Origin: PALSA-1006 sp963733265 | Lineage (GTDB): Bacteria; Pseudomonadota; Gammaproteobacteria; Burkholderiales; Gallionellaceae | Direction: 5' to 3' | Assembly: GCA_963733265.1 (NCBI GenBank) | Contig: CAVTCF010000001.1 | Coordinates: 1,240,001 to 1,304,000, forward strand | Length of the DNA stretch: 64,000 bases | Shown here: positions 53,047 to 60,807 of the stretch, one piece after another | Numbering within the stretch: position 1 is the stretch's first letter | Layout of the letters: every line of letters begins with the position of its first letter | Program-made: the position numbers and the translations under genes | The notes under the pieces: model-generated | Databases searched by the model: none | The model's input: the letters and a program-made list of their open reading frames with translations, nothing else | Told to the model about the DNA's origin: nothing

Positions 53047-53334
53047 ATGACACGTACCGAACTAGTCGAACAATTGAGTTTCAAATTTTCATCCTTGCAA
53101 CTAAAAGATATTGATATGGTGGTGCGCACGATTCTTGATGGCATGTCGAGTACACTGTCTCATGGGGGCAGGGTAGAGGTGCGCGGGTTTGGCAGCTTTG
53201 GCCTCAACTACAAACCGCCACGCCAGGGGCGCAATCCCAAGACAGGAGAGGCAGTGATGGTACCTGCAAAATACACTCCACATTTCAAGCCAGGTCTTGA
53301 ACTGCGCGAACGCGTCGACTACCCCAAGTCTTGA
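53047..53334 (+). CDS. ihfB: Integration host factor beta subunit (divergent copy)
   Basis: 95 residues with the complete HU/IHF fold: MTRTELVEQLS, the core GGRVEVRGFGSFGLNYKPPRQ (arm with the DNA-intercalating proline near PPRQGRNPKTGE) and YTPHFKPG. IHF bends DNA and helps site-specific recombination and transcription. As the gene sits inside the island, an element-borne copy is possible. No good ribosome site is seen. Confidence 0.85.
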   Translation: MTRTELVEQLSFKFSSLQLKDIDMVVRTILDGMSSTLSHGGRVEVRGFGSFGLNYKPPRQGRNPKTGEAVMVPAKYTPHFKPGLELRERVDYPKS

Positions 53335-53338
53335 TTTA

Positions 53339-53962
53339 TCAGTGCATGTAAGATGAACCACCAAGCCCCTCCTTAATCAACATCTCGAAGCGCGCAAACG
53401 TTGCATCGAAAAGGCGGTTAAATTCGTGAAATACGGGATGCGCTAGGCAAATTTCCAGTGGAAAAGATTTTTCTCCACAATCCGGATCGGCGAGGAGTTC
53501 CACCGCTGTAATCGCGGTCAAGGCATTTTGCGAGTTGACTTCCAAAATCCAATGCCTCGCATCGCCCATCTGCATTAAAACGAAGAACAACGAATCAGCA
53601 TCGCTTTCGATGGCCTTAAGAATGGCCGCATCCATCTTCTGTAGTTCTGCTGGTGACACTTTGTTGGGGTCTTTCATCTTCAGGCTACGCACAAAGATCA
53701 ACTCAATGTTGTTGGGATCTGACACGACTGTTTGATCGAGGATCGCTTCAAATTCCCCAGCAATCCCGTCATAAAATGAGTCCTCGCTGTCGACGACGAC
53801 CAACCCGTGGTGATACCGCTCTCCCGCAGCTGTTTGGATCCTGAATCCAAGAAAAAAACAATGCTCCCATTCGATTTTGGGTGATGGAATTTTACGAACA
53901 TCGTTAAAGATTCTGATTTGTTGCAAATGACAATATGCAAACGGTGTTGTTGGTTGTATCAA
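53339..53962 (-). CDS. Unrecognised cytoplasmic protein
   Basis: 207 residues, TTG start with AGGAG 7 bases upstream. Mixed alpha/beta content with a QMGDARHWILEVNSQNALTA segment near the middle. Ends 4 bases from the IHF-beta stop (convergent). Last of four minus-strand genes that begin at 55481. Confidence 0.5.
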   Translation of the reverse strand: MIQPTTPFAYCHLQQIRIFNDVRKIPSPKIEWEHCFFLGFRIQTAAGERYHHGLVVVDSEDSFYDGIAGEFEAILDQTVVSDPNNIELIFVRSLKMKDPNKVSPAELQKMDAAILKAIESDADSLFFVLMQMGDARHWILEVNSQNALTAITAVELLADPDCGEKSFPLEICLAHPVFHEFNRLFDATFARFEMLIKEGLGGSSYMH

Positions 53963-53977
53963 TTGTTGTCTCCTAAG

Positions 53978-54208
53978 TTAGTCGTCTGAACTGGTTTGAT
54001 CATTGGCGGCATCCAGATCCATGACTGTGGGTAACTCATACTGAGCCATCCATTTGTTGTATAAATCGATCAGGAGGTGAAGTTCTTGCAGCTCCGCATC
54101 GTCGGCCGGTGATAGAGGGTGGGTTCGAAGAAGTACTGACAGCAAGGAGCGTTCGATCGCCTGACGCCCGGATTGAATCCATTGATGCATTTGTAGTTTA
54201 GTCGGCAT
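53978..54208 (-). CDS. Small unrecognised protein
   Basis: 76 residues, helical, acidic tail DLDAANDQTSSDD. A ribosome site (AAAGGGGAA) precedes the start. Lies between two other unknown genes in the same direction. Confidence 0.45.
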   Translation of the reverse strand: MPTKLQMHQWIQSGRQAIERSLLSVLLRTHPLSPADDAELQELHLLIDLYNKWMAQYELPTVMDLDAANDQTSSDD

Positions 54209-54225
54209 TAATATATTCCCCTTTC

Positions 54226-54981
54226 TTAAGCTGCCTTACTCTGTGTCATAAAATGGTGAGAGGCAGCATAAGTGGTCACTAAATGTCGTCCTAAACGCGG
54301 ATTGTCTGTGACTACAAAAATCCGCTTCATATTCGGATTAAGAAAGTAGCGTGATTCTTGCTGTCCCCGATCGCTGTGCTTTATACGGGTCCATGCGTTT
54401 TCGTTGGAAACCTCGTAGACATCAGGATCGCCAGCCAGCTCGACCAATTTTCGCCATGCAACCTGGGATCTCTTGTCATGCGCAATTGCGGGAAGAAAGC
54501 GTTCTGCGAAACGATCCACGATATGCCGGGTGACGCACACCTCCCCAATGCCATGGACTCGGATAGTTTCTTGCGCTGGCCCGCTAACCAGCAAGTCCTC
54601 GACTGAGCTGGGTGCGAAACCATCGAACCATCGTCTGTCTTTATCCACATCAATTTGGCAGCCGGCGAAGCGCGTCGATAAAAACTGCGCATACGGCGCC
54701 AAGTGCCCTTTATTTGATTTGCGATGCATGAGTTTGCGGATCGCGCCACTTGAGACAGAAAGCCGGATCCCCGCATTGCCAGCTTGGTTCTGGCCCAAAA
54801 CGCATTTCTGTTCCAACAAATATTTTGTGGCAGACAGCTCGGCAGCAATTGCGCGGTCTTCTATATTTGCAGTAACCCGAGCTTGGATAATTCCTTTGAG
54901 GCAAACGGAACTGTTGGTCCAGTACACGAGAAATCGATTTGGTTCGCTGGTTGCAACAGTAAAGACTTTTAAAATGTTCAA
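54226..54981 (-). CDS. Unrecognised two-part protein, possibly RNase H-like at its N-terminus
   Basis: 251 residues from a TTG at 54981, which has AAGGA 8 bases upstream; the open frame reaches further up but overlaps the neighbouring gene. First half: FLVYWTNSS, then EDRAIAAELSATKYLLEQ, a strand-helix pattern like RNase H folds, with acidic residues. Second half: VTRHIVDRFAERFLP, a short helix motif with invariant-looking His and Arg. Family not identified; any nuclease idea is inference. Confidence 0.5.
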   Translation of the reverse strand: MNILKVFTVATSEPNRFLVYWTNSSVCLKGIIQARVTANIEDRAIAAELSATKYLLEQKCVLGQNQAGNAGIRLSVSSGAIRKLMHRKSNKGHLAPYAQFLSTRFAGCQIDVDKDRRWFDGFAPSSVEDLLVSGPAQETIRVHGIGEVCVTRHIVDRFAERFLPAIAHDKRSQVAWRKLVELAGDPDVYEVSNENAWTRIKHSDRGQQESRYFLNPNMKRIFVVTDNPRLGRHLVTTYAASHHFMTQSKAA

Positions 54982-54992
54982 GATGTATTTCC

Positions 54993-55481
54993 TTAAATTA
55001 ATGTGCGGGCGAGTAGCACCAGAAAGATGATGGGAAGTAGGACACTGATGATCTGCCAACTAATGAGTCCGATTTGCAGTGGCGTCCATGTCGCGCTATT
55101 CATGACTCCCACCACGGTGACCTGATCAGCGGGCATCGTTATCATTTCGGCTTCCAGATAGATCGTGCCGATGGATGGAAAAACGCTTCCTTTGTACGGT
55201 ACGGTGATGCGGCAGCTGTCCGCGCCATGTGGTTCGGTTGCAACCCCGTGTTCTCGCATCAGATCACAGCCATCGCGTTTAAGAATTAGTAGAGTCGAAC
55301 GAATTTCAAATTGATTGATGACATAAAAACCGACACCAATAAAATGAATGGCGGCGATCAGAAACAAACTGAACAAGCGTCCCTGAGATTGGAACCACAG
55401 GTTTTGGGTAATGCGGGTGTTGCAGTTGGTAGAACTATTTTGAGATGATGAATTATTCTGCTCAGATGAATTTTGTTGCAT
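54993..55481 (-). CDS. Two-helix membrane protein, paralogue of the gene at 56267
   Basis: 162 residues with a Ser/Asn-rich start, a membrane helix (about 38-58), an extracytoplasmic domain and a C-terminal helix (about 137-158). The outer domain shares the pattern LxLxRxGC...GxxxxxxxxxxCxITVxY...GTIxxxxxxxTxxxxQV with the plus-strand gene at 56267. Two conserved cysteines may form a disulfide. Family unknown. AAAGGAG precedes the start. Confidence 0.6.
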   Translation of the reverse strand: MQQNSSEQNNSSSQNSSTNCNTRITQNLWFQSQGRLFSLFLIAAIHFIGVGFYVINQFEIRSTLLILKRDGCDLMREHGVATEPHGADSCRITVPYKGSVFPSIGTIYLEAEMITMPADQVTVVGVMNSATWTPLQIGLISWQIISVLLPIIFLVLLARTLI

Positions 55482-55598
55482 GAACGTCTCCTTTGGTTAG
55501 GATCTTATTTTGCCTAAGCCGGCCATTTACCAAAGCTTTATTTTTGAAGTGATGTGAATTTTCAGAACAACGAAAAATTTACGATGAAAAAATTATGC

Positions 55599-55621
55599 TC
55601 ACCGTCTGTAATGGACGGTGA
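55599..55621. promoter_or_regulatory. Palindrome in the divergent island promoter region
   Basis: TCACCGTC (55599-55606), 7-base loop, GACGGTGA (55614-55621): a perfect 8-bp inverted repeat in the space between the divergent genes starting at 55481 and 55770. Operator or hairpin. Confidence 0.5.
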
Positions 55622-55649
55622 ATTGTGTTTGCACTGGATAAAATGAGTA

Positions 55650-55670
55650 CACCAAATTCGCTATTTGGTG
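55650..55670. promoter_or_regulatory. Operator-like palindrome CACCAAAT-N5-ATTTGGTG
   Basis: A perfect 8-bp inverted repeat with a 5-base spacer (55650-55657 / 55663-55670), about 100 bases before the gene at 55770. The inner part recurs at 56203-56218 before the next operon. Confidence 0.5.
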
Positions 55671-55769
55671 AATGACACAGTTGTGATAGCGTGAAAGGAT
55701 TCGACTAAGAAGTTAAAAAGGTGATCTGTAAAAATCATTCTGTCAGATACCTATATATAAGGACTACGA

Positions 55770-55979
55770 GTGATCCGCTTTAAAAATCAGATCAGACTGC
55801 ACCCAGCCGATATTGAGCGGATAGCCAAACTTACAGGTTCAAGTCCATCGGGTATTCAAACGGTTAATGAATTCAACGCATGGATTGATCGGCACCTTGA
55901 GATGGAAAAATACGGCACGCCTGAAAGTCAGCTGATCGCGCTTCTATTGCAGGATGAGAAATTGGATTCTGAGCTGTAA
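55770..55979 (+). CDS. Small unrecognised protein
   Basis: 69 residues, GTG start with AAGGA 6 bases before. Helical, ends DEKLDSEL. No family recognised. First plus-strand gene of the divergent pair. Confidence 0.5.
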   Translation: MIRFKNQIRLHPADIERIAKLTGSSPSGIQTVNEFNAWIDRHLEMEKYGTPESQLIALLLQDEKLDSEL

Positions 55980-56202
55980 TTATTCGCGCGGTTTCCATTT
56001 GACTTATTTACATATGGATGGCGGCCAATTGCATCAGCCACAACATTTAATTCACCCATAAGTCCGCAACACCATTCTCACCAGTAATCAAAAAACATTC
56101 GTCAAAAGAACTATTTTCGTGCTCAAAAGGAATTAATTCTTTTGAACGGATAGGCACTATTGGGTTAGACACATTAAATGTAATTTTCGACTTCGCGCAC
56201 AC

Positions 56203-56218
56203 AATTTCGCTATTTGGT
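56203..56218. promoter_or_regulatory. Half-conserved repeat of the 55650 palindrome
   Basis: Shares TTCGCTATTTGGT with 55650-55670, 48 bases upstream of the gene at 56267; the left arm is degenerate. Suggests a shared regulator for the two plus-strand units. Confidence 0.4.
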
Positions 56219-56266
56219 AAATCGAAGTTATGTGTATATTGGGTGACCTAACCGAAAGGAAAAGGT

Positions 56267-56824
56267 ATGTCACTAGACGCAAAACTCGTTACCGCAGGAT
56301 TCGGATTTATTCTCACTATGGCTTGGGTGTTTGGTTTGATCGGAGTAATAGATCGAACTGAAACACCTCCGCAACTTCAACTCACGCTAAATCGACCCGG
56401 CTGTGAATATATTAAAACAACCGGTATCACCGCAGATATTAATAACGGGATATGCACGATCACCGTTCGATACCGCAAAAATCGTTTAAACGAAGGCGGC
56501 ACTATCGAAAAAAATGGCATCGTTCTATCGACGATCAGCAGTGGACAGGTCGTCAGCTTCCGGCAACTTGATGACGGCAGCGATGAACCGTGGTCGGAAC
56601 AACATAGACAAGCGTTTGAATGGTTGCTCGCCCCAGCATTGCTCATGATTTTTATTCTGGTTGTATTGTCCTTAATCAAAGATCTGCCGGAAGAAACTAA
56701 ACCGCGATCAGTGAAAACAAAACCGAATCAGCCGGACGCGAATGCGGACAAACCTGATGTGGGTGGGCAGATCGAGCTACCTACATACGGAATCCAAAAC
56801 GACACCAAGCAGGAGAATAAATGA
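56267..56824 (+). CDS. Two-helix membrane protein, paralogue of the gene at 54993
   Basis: 185 residues: an N-terminal membrane helix (about 8-28), an extracytoplasmic domain (LTLNRPGCEYIKTTG, then CTITVRYRKN with GGTIEKNGIVLST), a second helix (about 122-142) and a charged Asp/Lys-rich cytoplasmic tail. Same domain plan and cysteine spacing as the minus-strand gene. AAAGGAAAAGG precedes the start. Overlaps the next gene by 4 bases. Confidence 0.6.
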   Translation: MSLDAKLVTAGFGFILTMAWVFGLIGVIDRTETPPQLQLTLNRPGCEYIKTTGITADINNGICTITVRYRKNRLNEGGTIEKNGIVLSTISSGQVVSFRQLDDGSDEPWSEQHRQAFEWLLAPALLMIFILVVLSLIKDLPEETKPRSVKTKPNQPDANADKPDVGGQIELPTYGIQNDTKQENK

Positions 56825-57111
56825 TGGAGAGCGCAAAAGAAAAAGTCGCAACGGAAGATCCGAAACAGTTGGTTGAAGAAATCATTCAACTCAGCGACGA
56901 CTTCAGCGAGTTCACCCACATAAGCGCATTTCTGGGGCACGCGTTGGCCAATTCGTTGGAGAAACACGAGTGGCTCGACCAAGACATCATCGCTGGTGGC
57001 AGGCTATGTTCAAACTGGCTGCAAAAGCGAATGAGTCAGTTACGTGACGAGATGCGACACGTGCAGGAACGCTGCATCTCCGAGCACGAAGAGCAGGCAA
57101 GCGTCAAATAA
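56821..57111 (+). CDS. Unrecognised helical protein
   Basis: 96 residues, helical, with conserved-looking HxxAFLGHALANSLEKHEW and a CSNWLQKR segment. Translation is coupled to the membrane protein upstream (ATGA overlap). Partner protein likely; function unknown. Confidence 0.5.
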   Translation: MMESAKEKVATEDPKQLVEEIIQLSDDFSEFTHISAFLGHALANSLEKHEWLDQDIIAGGRLCSNWLQKRMSQLRDEMRHVQERCISEHEEQASVK

Positions 57112-57135
57112 TCCACAGAGGATCACATAAATTTG

Positions 57136-57217
57136 CGGGGTTTGCCCGAGACGGTCAGTCACTCCGTCATCGACACCCCGTGGGCGCAGATAGGGTAGGG
57201 GCTTTGCTGGCAGCCCC
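57136..57217 (+). promoter_or_regulatory. Two stacked hairpins upstream of the repeat lipoprotein
   Basis: First hairpin: CGGGGT (57136-57141) with ACCCCG (57175-57180), and inner stem CGA-GACGG (57147-57154) with CCGTC-TCG (57164-57172). Second: GGGGCT (57198-57203) with AGCCCC (57212-57217). They end 37 bases before the start at 57254. No T run, so a structured leader or attenuator is possible rather than a simple terminator. Confidence 0.4.
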
Positions 57218-57253
57218 GTGTGATGCGCGACTTAATAAATTCAAAGGAAACAA

Positions 57254-58438
57254 ATGAACACATCAATCAAGAAAGCTTTTAACAAATATATTATCGTATT
57301 GGTAATGGTCGCTACATGTTTAACCGGATGTCTGGGAGGAGGATCTGCCGGTGGAACAGGTGGAACTACCGGAAATTCAACGCCGACGCCATCAGAGGTT
57401 GCCGCGATCACACCATCTCAAATCGCGCAATATTCGGATGATCAAATCATTGCATTGGGTACGAATATCCAATATCTCACTGATGCCACTCTCATGGCAC
57501 TCAGCAATATGACCGGTGCCAACAATACGGCAGGTCAAGTTGAATCGATTTCTGTATCAGAGATCGCGGTTCTTACACCTGCGCAAGTCAGATTGCTCGG
57601 GGCAGCAGGCCCTGGCGGTTCTATTGGAACCTCGCTGATAGCGTACCTGAATGCCGGAACATGGGCGGCGCTGGCAAGTGGTCCAGCTCAGGTGGCGGCA
57701 ATCACCCCTGCTGAAATTGCAACGTTGTGGGATACGCAAATTACTGCGTTGGGTACCAACATTCAGTACCTGAGTGACCCGGCACTCATTGCTTTGACGC
57801 CTTGGACTGGGCGGTTGTTAACGGGACAAATCGAATCGATTTCCGTCGCGCAAATCGACGTATTATCGCCGGCACAAATTCGTTTGATTGGTGCAGCCGG
57901 AGTCGGAGGATCCATCACGACGTCAATGATTACCTATCTAAATTCCGGAGCGTGGTCGGCATTGGTGAATAATCCGGAGCAGATGGCCGCGATGACCCCG
58001 CCAGAAATCGCGACTTTCGGATACGAACAAATCATCGCGATGGGGGTCAACATTCAGTATCTGTCCAACACAGCATTGGCGGCGATCACCATCTGGTCAA
58101 ATTTATCCAACAAGTTTATGGTTGGTCAAATGGAGTCATTGACGGTGGCACAGATTTCCGCATTGTCACCGGCGCAAATATCGATATTGGCAGCTGCAAG
58201 TAGCGGCTACGGTGCCGACACAGGTATTGCGTTCCTGAATGTCGGAGCCTTCGGTGCATTGAGTGCTGCGCAGACGTCAGTCCTGACCCCGACGGAAATC
58301 ATCGGTGTCAGCGCCACATTATGGGCATCGTTGTCTGATTTGGCATTGGCCGGCTTACTTGCCCCAACCATCGCGAGTCTGACCGCAGCCCAAAAAGCTT
58401 TGTTGTCGTCAAGTCAGCACGCAGCGTGCGGTTGTTGA
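57254..58438 (+). CDS. Lipoprotein with about three 97-residue tandem repeats
   Basis: 394 residues. The lipobox LTGC gives a lipidated Cys26 after an N-terminal helix, then a Gly/Thr/Pro linker (to about 50). Residues about 51-148, 149-245 and 246-342 are three repeats, each with VAAITPxEIA, QIxALGxNIQYL, QIESISVAQI and SPAQIRLIGAAG cores, plus a part repeat and a Cys-containing end (ACGC). The short LTPAQ-type units resemble repeats of some surface proteins. A surface-exposed role is plausible; no family was recognised. Confidence 0.7.
   Translation: MNTSIKKAFNKYIIVLVMVATCLTGCLGGGSAGGTGGTTGNSTPTPSEVAAITPSQIAQYSDDQIIALGTNIQYLTDATLMALSNMTGANNTAGQVESISVSEIAVLTPAQVRLLGAAGPGGSIGTSLIAYLNAGTWAALASGPAQVAAITPAEIATLWDTQITALGTNIQYLSDPALIALTPWTGRLLTGQIESISVAQIDVLSPAQIRLIGAAGVGGSITTSMITYLNSGAWSALVNNPEQMAAMTPPEIATFGYEQIIAMGVNIQYLSNTALAAITIWSNLSNKFMVGQMESLTVAQISALSPAQISILAAASSGYGADTGIAFLNVGAFGALSAAQTSVLTPTEIIGVSATLWASLSDLALAGLLAPTIASLTAAQKALLSSSQHAACGC
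57404..58279 (+). repeat. Three tandem repeats of about 291-294 bases within the lipoprotein gene
   Basis: The DNA encodes three units of 98, 97 and 97 residues. Units 1 and 2 are most alike; unit 3 diverges in its second half. The unit lengths are multiples of three, so the frame is kept, which suggests duplication under selection. Confidence 0.65.
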
Positions 58439-58486
58439 GCGGTGCGAGAAACTGAGCGCAAATGTGTCGATGAGACGAGGTGAAAA

Positions 58487-58783
58487 TTGAAATTGGAAAA
58501 TGGAAATTTAGTGCTGAATATTGACGAGATAAAATTACTATCACTGGTCACCATGCAACAGATTGACCCGCAGTACACGGTTGAAGAATTTATCGGGTCG
58601 ATGGCATCGATCAAGGCAGAGTCCGAAGAATATATCCGGGAAACCCAGTCAAAACCAGATTTCAGCAAACGGGATGAATTGAAAATCGGAGTCACCGAGG
58701 CTGTGATTGAAGTTTGCGAAATGCTGAGTGAGCGTGCCTATTCGATTGTGCAGGATGCTGGGTATACGATCAAATGGCAATAG
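58487..58783 (+). CDS. Small unrecognised protein
   Basis: 98 residues, TTG start with GAGG upstream. Helical; one cysteine in VCEMLSE. It follows the repeat lipoprotein by 48 bases and may be in the same transcript. No family recognised. Confidence 0.45.
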   Translation: MKLENGNLVLNIDEIKLLSLVTMQQIDPQYTVEEFIGSMASIKAESEEYIRETQSKPDFSKRDELKIGVTEAVIEVCEMLSERAYSIVQDAGYTIKWQ

Positions 58784-58846
58784 TCTCAGGAAGGTAGGGT
58801 TACCACGGGCAACTGAATACAAAAATAGTCTAAGCCTGGATATATT

Positions 58847-58867
58847 TCACAAAGTTGTACTTTGTGA
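58847..58867. promoter_or_regulatory. Operator-like palindrome TCACAAAG-N5-CTTTGTGA
   Basis: Perfect 8-bp inverted repeat with a 5-base spacer, 49 bases upstream of the gene at 58916. Same 8-5-8 geometry as the palindrome at 55650, but a different sequence. Confidence 0.45.
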
Positions 58868-58915
58868 TTTGAAGTGTTTGTGTACACTGTGTTTACAAAA
58901 AAGGAGCAGCAAATT

Positions 58916-59236
58916 ATGTCGAGCGTTGTAGAAGAAACAAAGATGTCAGAACAGGATTTCGCGCAAGGATTAAAGATATTTCCTTGCCCAAAGTGTGAGG
59001 CGATTGGTCATTTGCATCTCGTTAAGGATTTCAAGATCGTGGCTACGCGACAAGACAAAAAAATAGAAGCAGTTGGCGAAGCGACAGTTTGCGGCGAGTG
59101 TGAGCATGTTTTTATGTCTGACGACTTGACTGAAATAGTAGCCAACCAAATTGAGAGAGTTTTCAATGGCAATACCAATAAATACATGGCTGTTGATAAA
59201 AGTAACGGCCAAATGATTGAACACTCGATCAACTAA
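58916..59236 (+). CDS. Zinc-finger-like small protein
   Basis: 106 residues from the ATG at 58916 (AAAGGAG 9 bases upstream; the open frame starts earlier without a site). Two cysteine pairs, CPKC (about 24-27) and CGEC (about 60-63), can bind one zinc; the DLTEIVANQIERV helix follows. Nucleic-acid-binding or regulatory role possible but not shown. It ends 178 bases before the XRE gene on the other strand. Confidence 0.55.
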   Translation: MSSVVEETKMSEQDFAQGLKIFPCPKCEAIGHLHLVKDFKIVATRQDKKIEAVGEATVCGECEHVFMSDDLTEIVANQIERVFNGNTNKYMAVDKSNGQMIEHSIN

Positions 59237-59414
59237 TCTTGTCTTGCGAAATTCAGGGTATTAGAAATATTCATGTACTGAGGCAACGGAAGCGATAGTG
59301 GAATACCTCTTTCCGGAAAGGCGGGGGCGTTGCCGTCAAGCCTGACCGGATGCTGCAAATGAGCAATGAATATGCGAGGGTAGTGCAGAGCAACGGTATC
59401 GTTCAACTACGATT

Positions 59415-59657
59415 CTAAATGTTAGCTTCTTGAACTAATTCTGTAACAGAAATTTCCAATGCATTGGCTATTCGTGCAAGGGTCAGGATCGCTACATTGT
59501 TGTCCCCTCGCTCCACGCGTCCAACATAGCTTCGATCAACTTCTGCTAGAAGTGCCAGTTTTTCTTGTGAAATGTTTTTCGATAAGCGTAGGCGTTTAAT
59601 TGCACCGCCAAGCGAAAGCAATAACGGATCCTGACGATTTCTGGAGAGATTTGGCAT
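59415..59657 (-). CDS. XRE-family helix-turn-helix regulator
   Basis: 80 residues from the ATG at 59657 (a GTG twelve codons upstream is the alternative). The HTH core is GGAIKRLRLSKNISQEKLA, then EVDRSYVGRVERGDNNVAIL. Typical one-domain repressor of mobile elements or restriction systems. A perfect 16-bp palindrome in front of it suggests autoregulation. Confidence 0.85.
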   Translation of the reverse strand: MPNLSRNRQDPLLLSLGGAIKRLRLSKNISQEKLALLAEVDRSYVGRVERGDNNVAILTLARIANALEISVTELVQEANI

Positions 59658-59691
59658 ACCAATATCATTACGGTATGATGCATAAGAAACC

Positions 59692-59707
59692 ACGGTACAT
59701 GTACCGT
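59692..59707. promoter_or_regulatory. 16-bp perfect palindrome upstream of the XRE gene
   Basis: ACGGTACATGTACCGT at 59692-59707, between the XRE gene and the divergent exported-protein gene at 59784. Fits an operator for the XRE repressor. Confidence 0.6.
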
Positions 59708-59783
59708 TATTTGTAAATTAAGACTACAATTCATCATTAAATTCATCATTAACTTTTTTTGGTAATTACATAAAGGCGTCAAT

Positions 59784-60620
59784 ATGAAACGTTTTTCTTT
59801 GCTGTCGTCACTTGTGATATCGGCAGCCATTTTTTCTACAGATGCGCATTGTGATGATGCAACATCTCAGTCGATTATCCAGAGCGGATCAAACAATTAT
59901 GGGGCGTGCAGGATCAAAATACTCAGGATAGATGACCAAGTATTTTGGGGAAGTGGGCCTCAAGACGTGCCTTCTGGCATTCATAAGATATGGCTAAATC
60001 TTCTCGGAGTCGATTGTCAGGATACTCGAACAATTCAAATTAGCTGCGAAACAGATGGCGGCTACATCTACTCCACCTCAATCAATGGATGCACCAACGT
60101 AGGTCGTCGAATGGATTTTCCCGGGGCGCAGGAATATTGGGCGAAGATTGACGAAGCGAAAAGACAGAAAGCACTCGGTATTGAGGCAGATCAATACCGA
60201 TCATACAAAGACCGTCTAGCCAGTGCCACCACCAAATCTGAAATCCTACGTGTTATCGACGCTGTTACCAGTAGATTGAAAAATGGTGTCAATCGCGACG
60301 ACCCCGAAGATTTGATTGGTCAGGCGAAAGCCAAATTGGCGCCGATTTTGAAAGCCGAAGCTGACGAGAATGCACGCTTGGCAAATGTCGCGGCTGAGAG
60401 AAAATCTGCCGAGGCCAAACAAGTTGTGGCTTTCAGAAAAACAATTGAAGAGGGTACAGAAACCAACTGCGGCCCCGCCATTGAAGTTAAACCCAAGCTG
60501 ATCAAAGTTTCGTTTGCCGTTTCGAATTACGGAAACGAGCATTGGATTAAACGCGACCAACTATTTCCGGCTAGTTACGGATGTAGATTTGTTAACGGTG
60601 AATACCAGCCTCCTCTTTAA
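59784..60620 (+). CDS. Exported protein of unknown function
   Basis: 278 residues with a signal peptide (cleavage near ...FSTDAHC), a cysteine-containing beta-rich domain (about 30-120) and a long coiled-coil-like charged helix (about 120-235) rich in Ala, Lys and Glu. No family recognised. Starts 77 bases after the palindrome and may be under XRE control. Confidence 0.5.
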   Translation: MKRFSLLSSLVISAAIFSTDAHCDDATSQSIIQSGSNNYGACRIKILRIDDQVFWGSGPQDVPSGIHKIWLNLLGVDCQDTRTIQISCETDGGYIYSTSINGCTNVGRRMDFPGAQEYWAKIDEAKRQKALGIEADQYRSYKDRLASATTKSEILRVIDAVTSRLKNGVNRDDPEDLIGQAKAKLAPILKAEADENARLANVAAERKSAEAKQVVAFRKTIEEGTETNCGPAIEVKPKLIKVSFAVSNYGNEHWIKRDQLFPASYGCRFVNGEYQPPL

Positions 60621-60807
60621 GTTTTAAGGAGAAAAGGAATGACCGACAGTAACGGGAGCAGAGCCCAATCTAAAAATGTAGGTACATGAGGTAACGTAAA
60701 TTATTTTGCAAAATTTCCAGTCGCTTTGCTTTCGCGATATTGGTAAATATTTAGCAACCCCAAGCAACATCGCAACATTTTAGTAACTCAATAGAGGAGA
60801 AGGAAAA

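Noticed and set aside
59309..59320. CTTTCCGGAAAG palindrome
   Set aside because: Lies in a gene-free stretch at no useful distance from a start; mentioned only as similar to the 62315 hairpin.
60638..60688. 16-codon ORF with AAGGAG before it
   Set aside because: Too short and without any sign of function; could be a leader peptide but nothing supports it.
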